Shown one piece after another: positions 29,119 through 37,854 of a stretch of DNA of 64,000 nucleotides. Source of the DNA: Hahellaceae bacterium (lineage in GTDB: Bacteria; Pseudomonadota; Gammaproteobacteria; Pseudomonadales; Oleiphilaceae); assembly GCA_016716085.1 (NCBI GenBank), contig JADJWY010000023.1, positions 744,001-808,000 of the forward strand, read 5' to 3'. Both the position numbers and the translations under genes were made by a program. How positions within the stretch are numbered: the first letter of the stretch is position 1; the number at the start of each line of letters is the position of its first letter. Under the pieces are notes generated by a model. That model was not told the DNA's origin. It searched no databases and saw only the letters and a list, made by a program, of their open reading frames with translations.

Positions 29119-30755
29119 GCGCTACTCCGGCAGGCACTGAAAACGTCCTGATCAGGGTGATACACCTCGGTTGCAACATCCATTAGCCCCAGAACAGTAC
29201 TGAACAAATTATCATGGCTCCAGGCTTCACGGGTCTGCCCAGGCAAACACTGATTATTCAGTCGGTTGATGTGATCAAAGCCCTCAGACAACCAGGCCAC
29301 CATGGGTACATGCGTCTGCGCTTCGGGTGCCAGACTGTAGGGTAAGCCGTGAAGGTAAAGATTGTTTTCACCCAGCGACTCACCGTGATCTGAAAGATAG
29401 AGCATCGCGACGGCCAATCGATCTTGTTCCGCTTGCAGAGCCTCTTGCACCCGCCCAAGAAAAAAGTCGGTGTACAGAATACTGTTGTCATAGGCATTGA
29501 CGACCTCATCCCGTGTGCAGTTTTGCAATTCAACCGTCCGACAAATCGGTTTAAATGACTCAAAGGCCGCCGGCACCCGCCGGAAATACGCCGGACCATG
29601 ACTACCTTTCTGATGAAGCACAATGACCATATCTGTCGTGGCAGTCGCTAATTTAGCCTTTAACGGATCAATCAGGACTTCATCCACGCACTCGCCGTCC
29701 TGACAGTAGCGCGGATCATCCGCACTCTCGAGGCCGATCTGCTCAACCCGGTCACATACACCCTTGCAGCCCGAGTTATTGTCCAGCCAGGACACTGACA
29801 CCCCTGAACGCTGCACAATATCTAACAGGTTATCCCTGTATAAAAATTCATTCGCGGCGAAGTCATCATGCCCCTGCCCCGAAAACATGCAAGGCACAGA
29901 TACCGCCGTCGTTGTTCCGCATGAGGTGACCTGTGAGAAATTCAGGAAATCGCCTTTTTCGAGCACCGGATTTGTCGGTCGCGAGTATCCGTTCAATCCG
30001 AAATGATCTGCCCGGGCCGTTTCACCCACGATAACGACCAATACACGCGGCTTACTACCCATTGAGGAACCAGGCCGCCGTGTTGCATCCACCCCAAGTG
30101 TAACATGGGCATGATTACGTTCTGGCAACAGGTGCTTGATATAACTCTGGGTAGAGTACACGGCATTTAAAGGCACAATCAGATCTCTGACATAGCGATG
30201 GTTTCTGAACAGCGAGGCATAATCCTGATAGAAATTCGCTGCAATAAGCCCGATGACACCCAATGCAGCGATCAGCCCCACCAGTTTACCCAATATGTCC
30301 GCCATAAACGGGCGATGGGTAATCGGCAGTCGCGCCAGAACCAGTGCCGGCAAAATGCCTGCTAATCCGAGATACAGAACAAAATGCGGACTGATAAGTT
30401 CCAATCCTTCGCGGGCATCCGTTTCCATGACGTTCTGGATCATGGTTTTTTCAATCACCACACCATAGTGCGTCATAAAATAGTAGGCCACCGCAGCCAC
30501 CAGAATCAGCAGGATGGCAATGGGCTTAAAGACCCAGCGAAAAGCAAACAGTGACAAGAAAATCGTAAAAACAGCGGCCAGAAAACCGAATACCGAAACG
30601 AGAAAAAACCAATCTCGCAGGCCATTCAGGGGGCGAAGCTCAATAATTTTGTCAAAAAACAGGCCATTGAAGGCCGAGACCAGGTAAACGGTGACCAACA
30701 ACACCGCCCAACTCGCTGGCAATGGATTAAAGCGTAACTTGAAGTGATTCGACAT
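29115..30755 (-). CDS. eptA: Phosphoethanolamine-lipid A transferase
   Basis: 546 residues from the ATG at 30753-30755. Five N-terminal membrane helices carry the periplasmic sulfatase-like domain: IVGETARADHFGLNGY with the metal Glu, CGTTTAVSVPCMFS with the catalytic Thr, and YLSDHGESLGENNLYLHG with the metal Asp/His. Several cysteines suit the family disulfides. It moves phosphoethanolamine from phosphatidylethanolamine to lipid A phosphates, which lowers negative charge and raises polymyxin resistance. It is the first gene of the eptA-PAP2-regulator-kinase unit. Confidence 0.95.
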   Translation of the reverse strand: MSNHFKLRFNPLPASWAVLLVTVYLVSAFNGLFFDKIIELRPLNGLRDWFFLVSVFGFLAAVFTIFLSLFAFRWVFKPIAILLILVAAVAYYFMTHYGVVIEKTMIQNVMETDAREGLELISPHFVLYLGLAGILPALVLARLPITHRPFMADILGKLVGLIAALGVIGLIAANFYQDYASLFRNHRYVRDLIVPLNAVYSTQSYIKHLLPERNHAHVTLGVDATRRPGSSMGSKPRVLVVIVGETARADHFGLNGYSRPTNPVLEKGDFLNFSQVTSCGTTTAVSVPCMFSGQGHDDFAANEFLYRDNLLDIVQRSGVSVSWLDNNSGCKGVCDRVEQIGLESADDPRYCQDGECVDEVLIDPLKAKLATATTDMVIVLHQKGSHGPAYFRRVPAAFESFKPICRTVELQNCTRDEVVNAYDNSILYTDFFLGRVQEALQAEQDRLAVAMLYLSDHGESLGENNLYLHGLPYSLAPEAQTHVPMVAWLSEGFDHINRLNNQCLPGQTREAWSHDNLFSTVLGLMDVATEVYHPDQDVFSACRSSA

Positions 30756-30787
30756 AGCGTAACCGGCAACCCTCTGAATTGACCTCA

Positions 30788-30815
30788 TTGCCGGTCACTT
30801 TAACGGGGATAGAAT
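30788..30815 (+). promoter_or_regulatory. Candidate sigma-70 promoter, rightward
   Basis: TTGCCG at 30788-30793 and TAGAAT at 30810-30815 are 16 bases apart. They would drive the small membrane protein gene and the phosphatase gene. Similarity is moderate and rests on sequence only. Confidence 0.35.
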
Positions 30816-30825
30816 CAAGCCCCTC

Positions 30826-30852
30826 TCAAACAAATATCAAAGAAATATCAAA
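30826..30852 (-). promoter_or_regulatory. Triple direct repeat, candidate regulator box of eptA
   Basis: On the minus strand TTTGA occurs three times at exact 11-base spacing (plus-strand TCAAA at 30826, 30837 and 30848); two copies share the longer TTTGATATTT. The box lies 71-97 bases before the eptA start. An 11-base period places half-sites on one face of the helix, as OmpR-type dimers bind. The likely binder is the regulator of the same operon. Confidence 0.5.
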
Positions 30853-30928
30853 CCCGCTAATCAACCTGCTGGACGGACACCCGTTCACCTTCCTAAGCTA
30901 TCTACAGACAATGCGAAGGAGACACAAT

Positions 30929-31123
30929 TTGAGGACATGCAAACGCTGCCGACTGATCCGGGCATGCCTGATGCTGGGGATCGTTGTTCTCATTGTCTTA
31001 CTCAACCATCTGGATCGAGTTTATTTCCTGAGCCTGCACGAATTCTATTGCTGTGAAGCTCAGCCCTACGTGGTAAACTCGGGGCAGGCTCAGGGAGATG
31101 GCGGGCATGTTCAGATCAGTTGA
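30929..31123 (+). CDS. Small single-helix membrane protein
   Basis: 64 residues from a TTG at 30929, placed exactly seven bases after AAGGAG (30916-30921); an in-frame ATG at 30911 has no ribosome site. A basic, cysteine-containing N-terminus (TCKRCRLIRACL) precedes one hydrophobic helix (MLGIVVLIVLL) and a short tail with CC. The basic end before the helix predicts a cytoplasmic N-terminus. It overlaps the downstream phosphatase start by 17 bases. Family unknown; it could be non-coding leader. Confidence 0.45.
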   Translation: MRTCKRCRLIRACLMLGIVVLIVLLNHLDRVYFLSLHEFYCCEAQPYVVNSGQAQGDGGHVQIS

Positions 31124-31829
31124 TTATTTTAGGGTCTTACCGGAAAACCTTCGGGGACGCGACTTCTTCGTGGGGGACATACACGGTCATTACACCGTGC
31201 TCCTGCAGTCGCTCAATGCCATTGGTTTTAATCCTGCTGAGGATCGCCTGATTTCGGTGGGCGATCTGGTTGACCGCGGCCCGGAATCGACGGCCTGTAT
31301 CGAGCTGCTTGAGGCGCCCTGGTTTGAAGCCTGTCTGGGGAACCATGAGCGCATGTTGTTGTCCTACTATCTTGACGATGACGACAGCCTGCGCGAAGTC
31401 CACCAGCGGTCAGGTGGCATCTGGGTAGAGCAATTCACCCGCGAACAGCTGCGACAGTGGTGCAAACTGATTCGTTCACGTTGCCCTCTGGCATTAGAGG
31501 TCAAATTCGGGAGTCGTCGTATTGGCGTCACCCACAACGATGTGATCGGACTCGACTGGCAGGTCATGCGCAAGAAAGCGTCGGCCAAGCAGGTTGACCA
31601 TTGTGTCTGGTCACGCAACCGCTTTAACACGGCGCTCAGTCATCCGCTGTTGGTAAATGCGGTTGCGCATATCGATTTGGTAGTGTCAGGGCATAACCCG
31701 CATCCAGAACCGGTTTGGGCGGGCAATCAGATCTATATTGACACCCTCTGGAAAGGTGGCGCACTGACGATACTCAGTGCCGAGGAGCTGTTTATCGCCC
31801 TGGCGAATCAGCCGCTTACGCCGCCTTAA
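31107..31829 (+). CDS. Metallophosphoesterase (PrpA/lambda phosphatase type)
   Basis: 240 residues from the ATG at 31107 (AGGGAG nine bases upstream; the ATG at 31098 would touch that site). Metal and phosphate motifs run in order: GDIHGH, GDLVDRGP, GNHERM, then late His residues in VTHND and VSGHNPHPEP. This is the bacterial Ser/Thr protein phosphatase group, dependent on manganese. The protein substrate is unknown. The stop codon shares four bases with that of the convergent yceH gene. Confidence 0.9.
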   Translation: MFRSVDYFRVLPENLRGRDFFVGDIHGHYTVLLQSLNAIGFNPAEDRLISVGDLVDRGPESTACIELLEAPWFEACLGNHERMLLSYYLDDDDSLREVHQRSGGIWVEQFTREQLRQWCKLIRSRCPLALEVKFGSRRIGVTHNDVIGLDWQVMRKKASAKQVDHCVWSRNRFNTALSHPLLVNAVAHIDLVVSGHNPHPEPVWAGNQIYIDTLWKGGALTILSAEELFIALANQPLTPP

Positions 31830-32482
31830 CAAACCTCGCCTAACGCGCGCAAACGGCGCTTGAGTGACTCATTTTCCGCTTCAAGTGCCACCACCCGCGC
31901 CTTCAAGTCAGCAATTTCAGCCCGGGCACCGGTCAACTTACCGGCATCCTCAGATTCAAGCGGCAACGGTTCCACCAATTCAGAAAAGAGGTGGGCATAG
32001 CGACTTTCCCGACGCCCCGGCTCACGTGGAAGCTGCTGCACCCACGGGCCTTTCGCATGCTGAACCAGACCCTCAAGCACCTGCTCTACCGTCTCCACCG
32101 AGGCAAACTCGGCCAGGCGACCTGCCCGAGCACGCAGTTCACCCGGCGTTTGTGGACCGCGCACCATGAGTTCGACAATCACGGCCACTTCCTGGGGAGA
32201 AAAGCGCAAATCACCAAATTCGGAGTTGCAGAAGCGATGGGCATATTTTTCCACGCGGCTTTTGTAGGCATCGGCGCGGACGAGCCCTTTGTCCTTCAGC
32301 ATCGCCAGCGTCTCCGCCACTGTATCCTCGCTCAGATCAAGCACCGGGTGCCGGTTGCTTTTCTGGTTGCAGCCTGCAGTTAAGGCATTCAGCGAGAGCG
32401 GGTACTGATCCGGCGTAGCGATTTCTTTTTCCATCAATACGCCAATCACGCGGGTTTCGTAAAAGGATAGGTCTTTTTTCAT
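31826..32482 (-). CDS. yceH: YceH family protein (DUF480)
   Basis: 218 residues with the DUF480 core: ETRVIGVLMEKEIATPDQYPLSLNAL, KSNRHPVLDLSEDTV and VEKYAHRFCN, forming two winged-helix-like domains. The C-terminus has a coiled coil (LKARVVALEAENESLKRRL). The role is not established; a DNA-associated or regulatory function is plausible from the fold. The length matches the family. Confidence 0.92.
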   Translation of the reverse strand: MKKDLSFYETRVIGVLMEKEIATPDQYPLSLNALTAGCNQKSNRHPVLDLSEDTVAETLAMLKDKGLVRADAYKSRVEKYAHRFCNSEFGDLRFSPQEVAVIVELMVRGPQTPGELRARAGRLAEFASVETVEQVLEGLVQHAKGPWVQQLPREPGRRESRYAHLFSELVEPLPLESEDAGKLTGARAEIADLKARVVALEAENESLKRRLRALGEVC

Positions 32483-32626
32483 ACGGGCATTTTCCTCGGC
32501 TACGAATCCTCATCGATTACACGCTTACGCGCAGTAAATTGCCCAATCTATGCTAGGCTCTCTAGTATCCATTATAACTGAGCGACGCCGCTCCTATCAG
32601 TTAATAACTACAAGAGATCTGCGTAC

Positions 32627-34078
32627 ATGACTGCACTTTCATTTCGCCTTCACCCTCTCTTTCTTGCAATCCTCGTGGCCCCAATGGCAGCGGGCTCGGG
32701 CTACAGCGTCGGCACGCAGAGTGTGTCTGCACAAGGTACCGCCAACGCGAACGGCGCGGAAGCGATGGATGCCTCTGTAATCTTCAATAACCCGGCGGGC
32801 ATGATGAACCTGCAAGGCACACAGTTTTCCGCCGTTGGGAACTATGTGCTGCCCGACATCACGTTTACTCAGGAGGGTCAGGCAACGGGAAACCTGGGCG
32901 GCACCTTGGTGCCCATTACCGGAAGTGATGGCGGTGAGCCGATTGAGGATACGTTTATTCCCCATTTTTACTTTTCACATCGCTTGAGCGACACCACTGC
33001 GGTCGGTTTGGGTGTCTTTGTCCCCTTTGGCGCGAACGCCGAATTCAGTGATGACTTCGTGGGACGATACTACGCCTTGTCTACCGAACTCACCACCATC
33101 AACATCAACCCATCTTTCGCGGTTCGCGTCAAGGATGGACACTCGTTTGGCTTCGGCCTCAATGCTCAATACATGGATGGTACGCTGCGACGCAAAGTTT
33201 ATGGCCCTTCTGTTGCAGGAGCCCTCGGACTCAGCAGCGGCATGGATATTGGCGCTTTACTGAACATGGTCAACAATACCGTTACCACGGGCGCCGATGG
33301 AAGCCTTTCGCCCATGTTTGAAGCAACGGGTGATGATATCGCTTTCGGCATGAATGTGGGTTACCTCTACGAATACGATGAAGACACCCGTGTTGGGCTG
33401 GCCTGGCGTTCGCGTATTCATCATGAATTAGAAGGCAGCGCAAGTTTGACGCAGACCGAGGCCCTGGAACAACAGATGGTGGCTGACGGTCTGCCAGTAG
33501 AGGCATTGGCCAGCATTGCCAAAGCCGCAGACGCCCGGCTGCGCGTCGACACCCCCGAATCCTTATCCTTTAACATTTATCACAAAATTACCGATACCGT
33601 CGCCCTGATGTCTGACGTAACCTGGACCAAGCAGAGTCGCCTGAAAGAGATTGTGGTTGAAGCACAGCCGATTACCACGACCTACCTGCAGACTGACTGG
33701 CGCACCACAGCAAAAATTTCTTTCGGCGCCACCTGGCAGGTCAGTCAGCCGTTCCAGTTGCGAGCCGGTTACATGTACGACGAATCACCGATCTCAGGCC
33801 CCGAAACGACCCTGCCGACCTTGCCGGACAATGACCGTAACTGGTTCTCTCTGGGCGCCAAATGGCAGGTCACACCGGCCCACTCGCTGGATTTTGCCTA
33901 CACCTACCTGATGGTCGAGGATCGTTTCATGGATCGCAGTTTCGACAGTCAGCGCGACACTGATGTGCCGAACAATCCTGCGCCCAATAATGGCCCGGGC
34001 AGTTCTGCCGGAACCGTCGCCGGTAACTTCGAATCCTCAGCCCATTTGCTGGGCGTGCAGTGGAACGCGCAATTTTGA
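32627..34078 (+). CDS. fadL: FadL-family outer-membrane long-chain fatty-acid channel
   Basis: 483 residues: signal peptide, then the family N-terminus SGYSVGTQSVSAQGTANA with the hatch motif IFNNPAGMM, and a 14-strand barrel ending SAHLLGVQWNAQF. It brings long-chain fatty acids or other hydrophobic compounds across the outer membrane. The length is normal. Thioesterase, crotonase and desaturase genes elsewhere in the window fit a lipid-using cell. The stop overlaps the start of the next lipoprotein gene. Confidence 0.94.
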   Translation: MTALSFRLHPLFLAILVAPMAAGSGYSVGTQSVSAQGTANANGAEAMDASVIFNNPAGMMNLQGTQFSAVGNYVLPDITFTQEGQATGNLGGTLVPITGSDGGEPIEDTFIPHFYFSHRLSDTTAVGLGVFVPFGANAEFSDDFVGRYYALSTELTTININPSFAVRVKDGHSFGFGLNAQYMDGTLRRKVYGPSVAGALGLSSGMDIGALLNMVNNTVTTGADGSLSPMFEATGDDIAFGMNVGYLYEYDEDTRVGLAWRSRIHHELEGSASLTQTEALEQQMVADGLPVEALASIAKAADARLRVDTPESLSFNIYHKITDTVALMSDVTWTKQSRLKEIVVEAQPITTTYLQTDWRTTAKISFGATWQVSQPFQLRAGYMYDESPISGPETTLPTLPDNDRNWFSLGAKWQVTPAHSLDFAYTYLMVEDRFMDRSFDSQRDTDVPNNPAPNNGPGSSAGTVAGNFESSAHLLGVQWNAQF

Positions 34079-34518
34079 GGCCAGTTGTCCATTCGCTGCG
34101 TGCCCTCCTCCCACTGCTCTGGCTGCTGAACGGGTGTTCCGTTCAGCCTCCGGCCCCACAGGCCGAAATCCGCGGTCTGATTATCCAGAATCTCACCCGA
34201 CAAACCGTGTTAAATGCGCGTATTCGGGTGATTGAGAAGCACCAGTTTGTGTCCTGTCAGAATATTCTGCCTCGACAAAGTTGCTCGACGACGTTTCCCG
34301 CCCGCCACCCACAAGGCTTACCCGTTGAGATTGTCTGGCAGTTCTCCCCTGATCGGATCAAGCGCCAGGTCATCAACGTGGCGGGTCTCGAATACCTCAA
34401 ATCCGCCAGTGCCCTAACCGCCATCATTTATCTGGACGATGATTCAGTCGCGGGCGAATTTCAGCCCTGCCACCTGCAGGGTGTTTGTGAGCTGCCCCAC
34501 GACTGGGACTTACCATAG
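34075..34518 (+). CDS. Lipoprotein of unknown function
   Basis: About 147 residues. Start is open: TTG at 34075 overlaps the fadL stop as TTGA, while GTG at 34060 adds five residues. The signal peptide ends at the lipobox LLNGC, then SVQPPAPQ. The mature part has short beta segments (IRGLIIQNLTRQTVLNARIRV) and five cysteines, including FVSCQNILPRQSC. A surface or periplasmic immunoglobulin-like domain is possible. It seems coupled to fadL. Its last nine bases overlap the convergent lipoprotein gene. Confidence 0.65.
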   Translation: MRPVVHSLRALLPLLWLLNGCSVQPPAPQAEIRGLIIQNLTRQTVLNARIRVIEKHQFVSCQNILPRQSCSTTFPARHPQGLPVEIVWQFSPDRIKRQVINVAGLEYLKSASALTAIIYLDDDSVAGEFQPCHLQGVCELPHDWDLP

Positions 34519-35016
34519 CACCACGGCTCGACTCGCAGTCGTGCAGTAACCGCCGGGATTACAAGCCTCAAAGTGCAGATAAAGCACCCGTTGATAGGGC
34601 GACCACCCTGTCAGATCGGCAAGCCAATCCGTATGCCCCCACTCATCCACCGACCACAGCACATTATGCGGGTCATACTGGTAGACCTGATAATCATCCA
34701 GGCCACAGGAGGACCAACGACCACAGCGACCTCGGAACAGGGTCAGATCCCCACCGGAGGGCGATGACCATTCCCCAAGGCGAACATGCAAATCAGCTTC
34801 TGCAGCGGGCGAGTCCACCCGCCAGCTGACCTGAAACAAGCCATCCTCGACATACGGATCGATCACCACCGGGTCGCCACCGTCCCAACTGTCGACACTG
34901 AACCACCCTGTCGGCGCCTGCTCGCTAGCGTAAGTCTCTTCTTCGTAATCGCACCCACTCAGCCCCACGGCCAAAAGCAAGGGAATAACAATGCCTGTAA
35001 ACTGCCGACGTTTCAT
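34510..35016 (-). CDS. Lipoprotein rich in Trp and Tyr, unknown function
   Basis: 168 residues with a lipoprotein signal: MKRRQ, hydrophobic VIPLLLAVG, lipobox LSGC. The mature part is acidic and aromatic (GWFSVDSWDGGDP, CGRWSSCGLDDYQVYQYDP) with paired cysteines, as in small beta-sandwich domains exposed to an oxidising space. No family is recognised. It lies just downstream of the histidine-rich gene on the same strand, 30 bases apart, so both may be one transcript. Confidence 0.7.
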   Translation of the reverse strand: MKRRQFTGIVIPLLLAVGLSGCDYEEETYASEQAPTGWFSVDSWDGGDPVVIDPYVEDGLFQVSWRVDSPAAEADLHVRLGEWSSPSGGDLTLFRGRCGRWSSCGLDDYQVYQYDPHNVLWSVDEWGHTDWLADLTGWSPYQRVLYLHFEACNPGGYCTTASRAVVLW

Positions 35017-35046
35017 ACCCTATTCCTCCTGAACCTGCTATGGCGC

Positions 35047-35448
35047 TCAATGATGACGCTCATGTGAACCCCAACCACCCTGGCGACCCTGCTTGTGGTG
35101 GCCATGTCCATGCCCATGATGACCGTGTCGATGATCATGGCCATGATGACGGTGCCCGCGCCGGGGTGGACCATACAAATACTGGGGGGGAGCTGGAAGC
35201 ACCTGCACCGGCGAACCAAAGTGATGAGCCCTCGGTGGCTCAAAGGTCTGCCAGCGATACTGGCTACCCCACTGGGGTTGCAAAGGCACCGGCCGGGAGG
35301 GCTCATGCCACCGTTCATCCCGGCTATCTGAATGGGTTTGCCCATACCAAACGCCCCAGGTTTCACCCGCTAAAGCCGGACCTGCCATCAAAAGCAAAGA
35401 CAGCGACGCACTGCGTAACACGCTGCCAAGGGTGTGGGTTGATTTCAT
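35047..35448 (-). CDS. Exported histidine-rich protein
   Basis: 133 residues: a signal peptide ending GPALA, a middle rich in Trp, Arg and Pro, and a C-terminal 38-residue tail dominated by His and Gly (HRHHGHDHRHGHHGHGHGHH). Such tails bind nickel, zinc or copper in the periplasm. The composition may also mark a low-complexity surface protein. The downstream neighbour is a lipoprotein; no metal transporter or regulator is adjacent, so the metal is unknown. Confidence 0.75.
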   Translation of the reverse strand: MKSTHTLGSVLRSASLSLLLMAGPALAGETWGVWYGQTHSDSRDERWHEPSRPVPLQPQWGSQYRWQTFEPPRAHHFGSPVQVLPAPPQYLYGPPRRGHRHHGHDHRHGHHGHGHGHHKQGRQGGWGSHERHH

Positions 35449-35523
35449 GTTCTGTACTCCTGTTCAAGACATTGTGTTCACCCTAACGCAGTCAGGCTGA
35501 ACCGAATCTGAACAGAAGCAGGA

Positions 35524-37707
35524 TTAATGCGTCGGGTCTGTCTGACGCAGATGCTGGATAACAGACTCTAAAGAACGTTCAAAAAACAAAGTGTTTTCAA
35601 GCACACGAACACTGCCAACTTCGATTCGTCGCTTCATTTCAGCGCGATTAAACTGTGCCGTACGAGTCCCATTGCGATTCACCAGAACAAACATGCGGGT
35701 GGGACGAATATAGGCCGCAACGCGGACTTTGCTGAGCTGCTCACCGTCTTTCAGTTCCAGCCAGGTGCCCATCGTCAGACGCTCCAATAACGCGTCAAGG
35801 GCCTCGTTCTGTTCACGAGAGAGCGAATCTTCTAGCGCCCCCACCGGGTCAATGCTTTCAGACTCATGCGCCACAGGCACGTTTGCCACCAAACTCGGCT
35901 CCGCCAGGCCAGCAACGCCGGACCCGGCCGCTGCCTCACGCGGAGGTGGGGGTGTTCCTTTCAGGCTCTGCAGCACCTCGTCGGCAACACGAGAGGCACG
36001 CGCATCGTCGAAACCCACCTGGCCCAACAAACCCCTCAGGCGCTGGCGCAAGGCACCTTCTTCAGGGTCTCCCCCTTTGAGATGCAACCTGACAAAGCGA
36101 TCTTCCAATGCACACGCCTCCTTCCATTCGGGGCAAAGGGGATCTGAATTCTTGTTAGCGATAAAAAACAGCACCTGCCGCCAGTCCTGGTCCAAAAAAC
36201 GCTCAAGGCTTGCCGGTAGATGGGCTCGCTGTGGAAACCGCACCTGCAGGTGATCGGCAGCCAGCAGGCGGGCCTGCTCGGTTCGGGCACGGGCTTTTTC
36301 GGTGGCAATCAGTCGATCCTCGATGAGCTTGGCGCGTCGGCGTTCTGCATGCAGGAATAAGTCAAAATCTTCATAGTGGTCGTCAAACAGCTGATAGTTA
36401 TTGACGAAATTCACCTGTAGTTCACGCACAATCATTTGAATCTTATTGAACAGCGCGTCCCGACGACGATGACCCGCTGGCATCCAGGTCGTACCCGCCT
36501 TGGCCAGCAAATTCAACAAATCCTGCGCTGCGTTGTCCGGTTCGCTGAAAAAAGTGGTGTCCAGAACAGCCGCTTTAGCAAATGGCCGACGCAAATGCAG
36601 GAGTAGGGCCTGCATCAGTGGGGCAAGGTCTGCATTGACGCGAATATCCTCGAATAGCAAAGACACCAGACTCAGGCTCGTTGCTTCCCGGCTGGACAAA
36701 CTCACCTCATGAACTTTACACAGCGTGTTAACCGCCTCCACCAATGTCCCGGAGGGACATGCCAGTTCAGGGTAACCTTCTGTGTCATCCGCGATCAGCG
36801 TATCATCCAGCTGATCCAGCATCGCCAGTAATGCATCCTCGGAGGATGCACGTTCGGCCTGGTGCTGAAGTTGATGACGATCCAGTTTGCCGGTTTCCGC
36901 TGCCGTTTGAAGCAGGCCCAACAAGCCTTTGTAAAACGCATCTGAGGACGGCAGATGGTCCCCGTCCTGCGAATCGGGGGCTACCGATTTCATCAACGAC
37001 TCACGGCGCTCAGCGGCTCTTTCTGATTCAGCCAACTCGCTCGAATGAAAGGCCGCTTCGTCCGATTCAATATCGGGCAGAATACCCACATCCCGCAAGT
37101 TCTGATTGCACCGCTCCAACAATTCGCCGTAGCGGGTTTCCAGCAGCTCGACAAACCATTGGACAAAGCCTTCGATATGGACGGCATTTAATTCGCCCGC
37201 CTGCAAGGCCCGTTCGAAAGCGTCAATGATGACGACAGGATTGAGTGGATTATTGGCCCAGCTGATGCGGTGACACAACAAATACTCCAGTCGCATATCC
37301 AACTCGGCAATCGCCGCAGACTGCTGATCCCGCAGTCGTCGGGACACGCGATTCAACATTAATTGCTGACGAAGCTGATACTCGTTGAGCAGCGAAAGCT
37401 GGTTAATGCGGGACTCACGATCTTCTTTCGCCAGCGTGCCGAGTTTAAGTTTTTTGCGTGCACGTTTGGCGGGATCGACCATGCGCTCGAAAGCTTCGCT
37501 GATTTCATCCAGAAAATGTTGTTGCAGCAGGCTATGGCGCGCCAGAAAGGTGCTGACGCCATCAGCAGGGAGTCCTCTCCGTTGTGCTTCGCCAGGCTGC
37601 GAAACACGGCTTGCAAGAAGCCCAAAGAGAACATCTGCATGAAATGCAAACTGGTTTTGAAACGCGCGTAGTGCAGGAGATCGGGCTTTGTCGCGAGTAT
37701 CCGTCAT
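35524..37707 (-). CDS. DUF1631 family protein
   Basis: 727 residues from the ATG at 37705-37707 (MTDTRDKARSPAL); two earlier in-frame starts exist and the true one is unsure. The family core includes LSLLNEYQLRQQLMLNRVSR, NPLNPVVIIDAFERALQ and, at the C-terminus, a PilZ-like barrel: GTWLELKDGEQLSKVRVAAYIRPTRMFVLVNR. The middle is mostly helical and acidic. The function is not established. If the PilZ-like end binds cyclic-di-GMP it would join the signalling theme, but the RxxxR and DxSxxG residues are not evident. Confidence 0.87.
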   Translation of the reverse strand: MTDTRDKARSPALRAFQNQFAFHADVLFGLLASRVSQPGEAQRRGLPADGVSTFLARHSLLQQHFLDEISEAFERMVDPAKRARKKLKLGTLAKEDRESRINQLSLLNEYQLRQQLMLNRVSRRLRDQQSAAIAELDMRLEYLLCHRISWANNPLNPVVIIDAFERALQAGELNAVHIEGFVQWFVELLETRYGELLERCNQNLRDVGILPDIESDEAAFHSSELAESERAAERRESLMKSVAPDSQDGDHLPSSDAFYKGLLGLLQTAAETGKLDRHQLQHQAERASSEDALLAMLDQLDDTLIADDTEGYPELACPSGTLVEAVNTLCKVHEVSLSSREATSLSLVSLLFEDIRVNADLAPLMQALLLHLRRPFAKAAVLDTTFFSEPDNAAQDLLNLLAKAGTTWMPAGHRRRDALFNKIQMIVRELQVNFVNNYQLFDDHYEDFDLFLHAERRRAKLIEDRLIATEKARARTEQARLLAADHLQVRFPQRAHLPASLERFLDQDWRQVLFFIANKNSDPLCPEWKEACALEDRFVRLHLKGGDPEEGALRQRLRGLLGQVGFDDARASRVADEVLQSLKGTPPPPREAAAGSGVAGLAEPSLVANVPVAHESESIDPVGALEDSLSREQNEALDALLERLTMGTWLELKDGEQLSKVRVAAYIRPTRMFVLVNRNGTRTAQFNRAEMKRRIEVGSVRVLENTLFFERSLESVIQHLRQTDPTH

Positions 37708-37793
37708 GTTCCGGGTTCTGCCAACTGACATCCCAGAAGTATAAACCACAGTTCTGCTTTCTGCGTTCAGTGGCCAGGTCTCAGGAACACGGC

Positions 37794-37823
37794 TTGGCCC
37801 ACCCGGTTCGGTGGATGGGCCAA
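37794..37823 (-). terminator. Strong inverted repeat after narK
   Basis: TTGGCCCA at 37794-37801 pairs with TGGGCCAA at 37816-37823, extended by an inner CC/GG. A second stem (AAGGCC/GGCCTT) lies just upstream in the transcript. No T run follows, so it may stabilise the transcript end rather than act as an intrinsic terminator. Confidence 0.35.
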
Positions 37824-37854
37824 AGGCCACAGGGGGCCTTAGGGCGTCATTGGA

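Noticed and set aside
37708..37830. N-terminal extension of the DUF1631 protein
   Set aside because: The extra 41 residues show no conserved features and include low-quality starts; kept only as an alternative.
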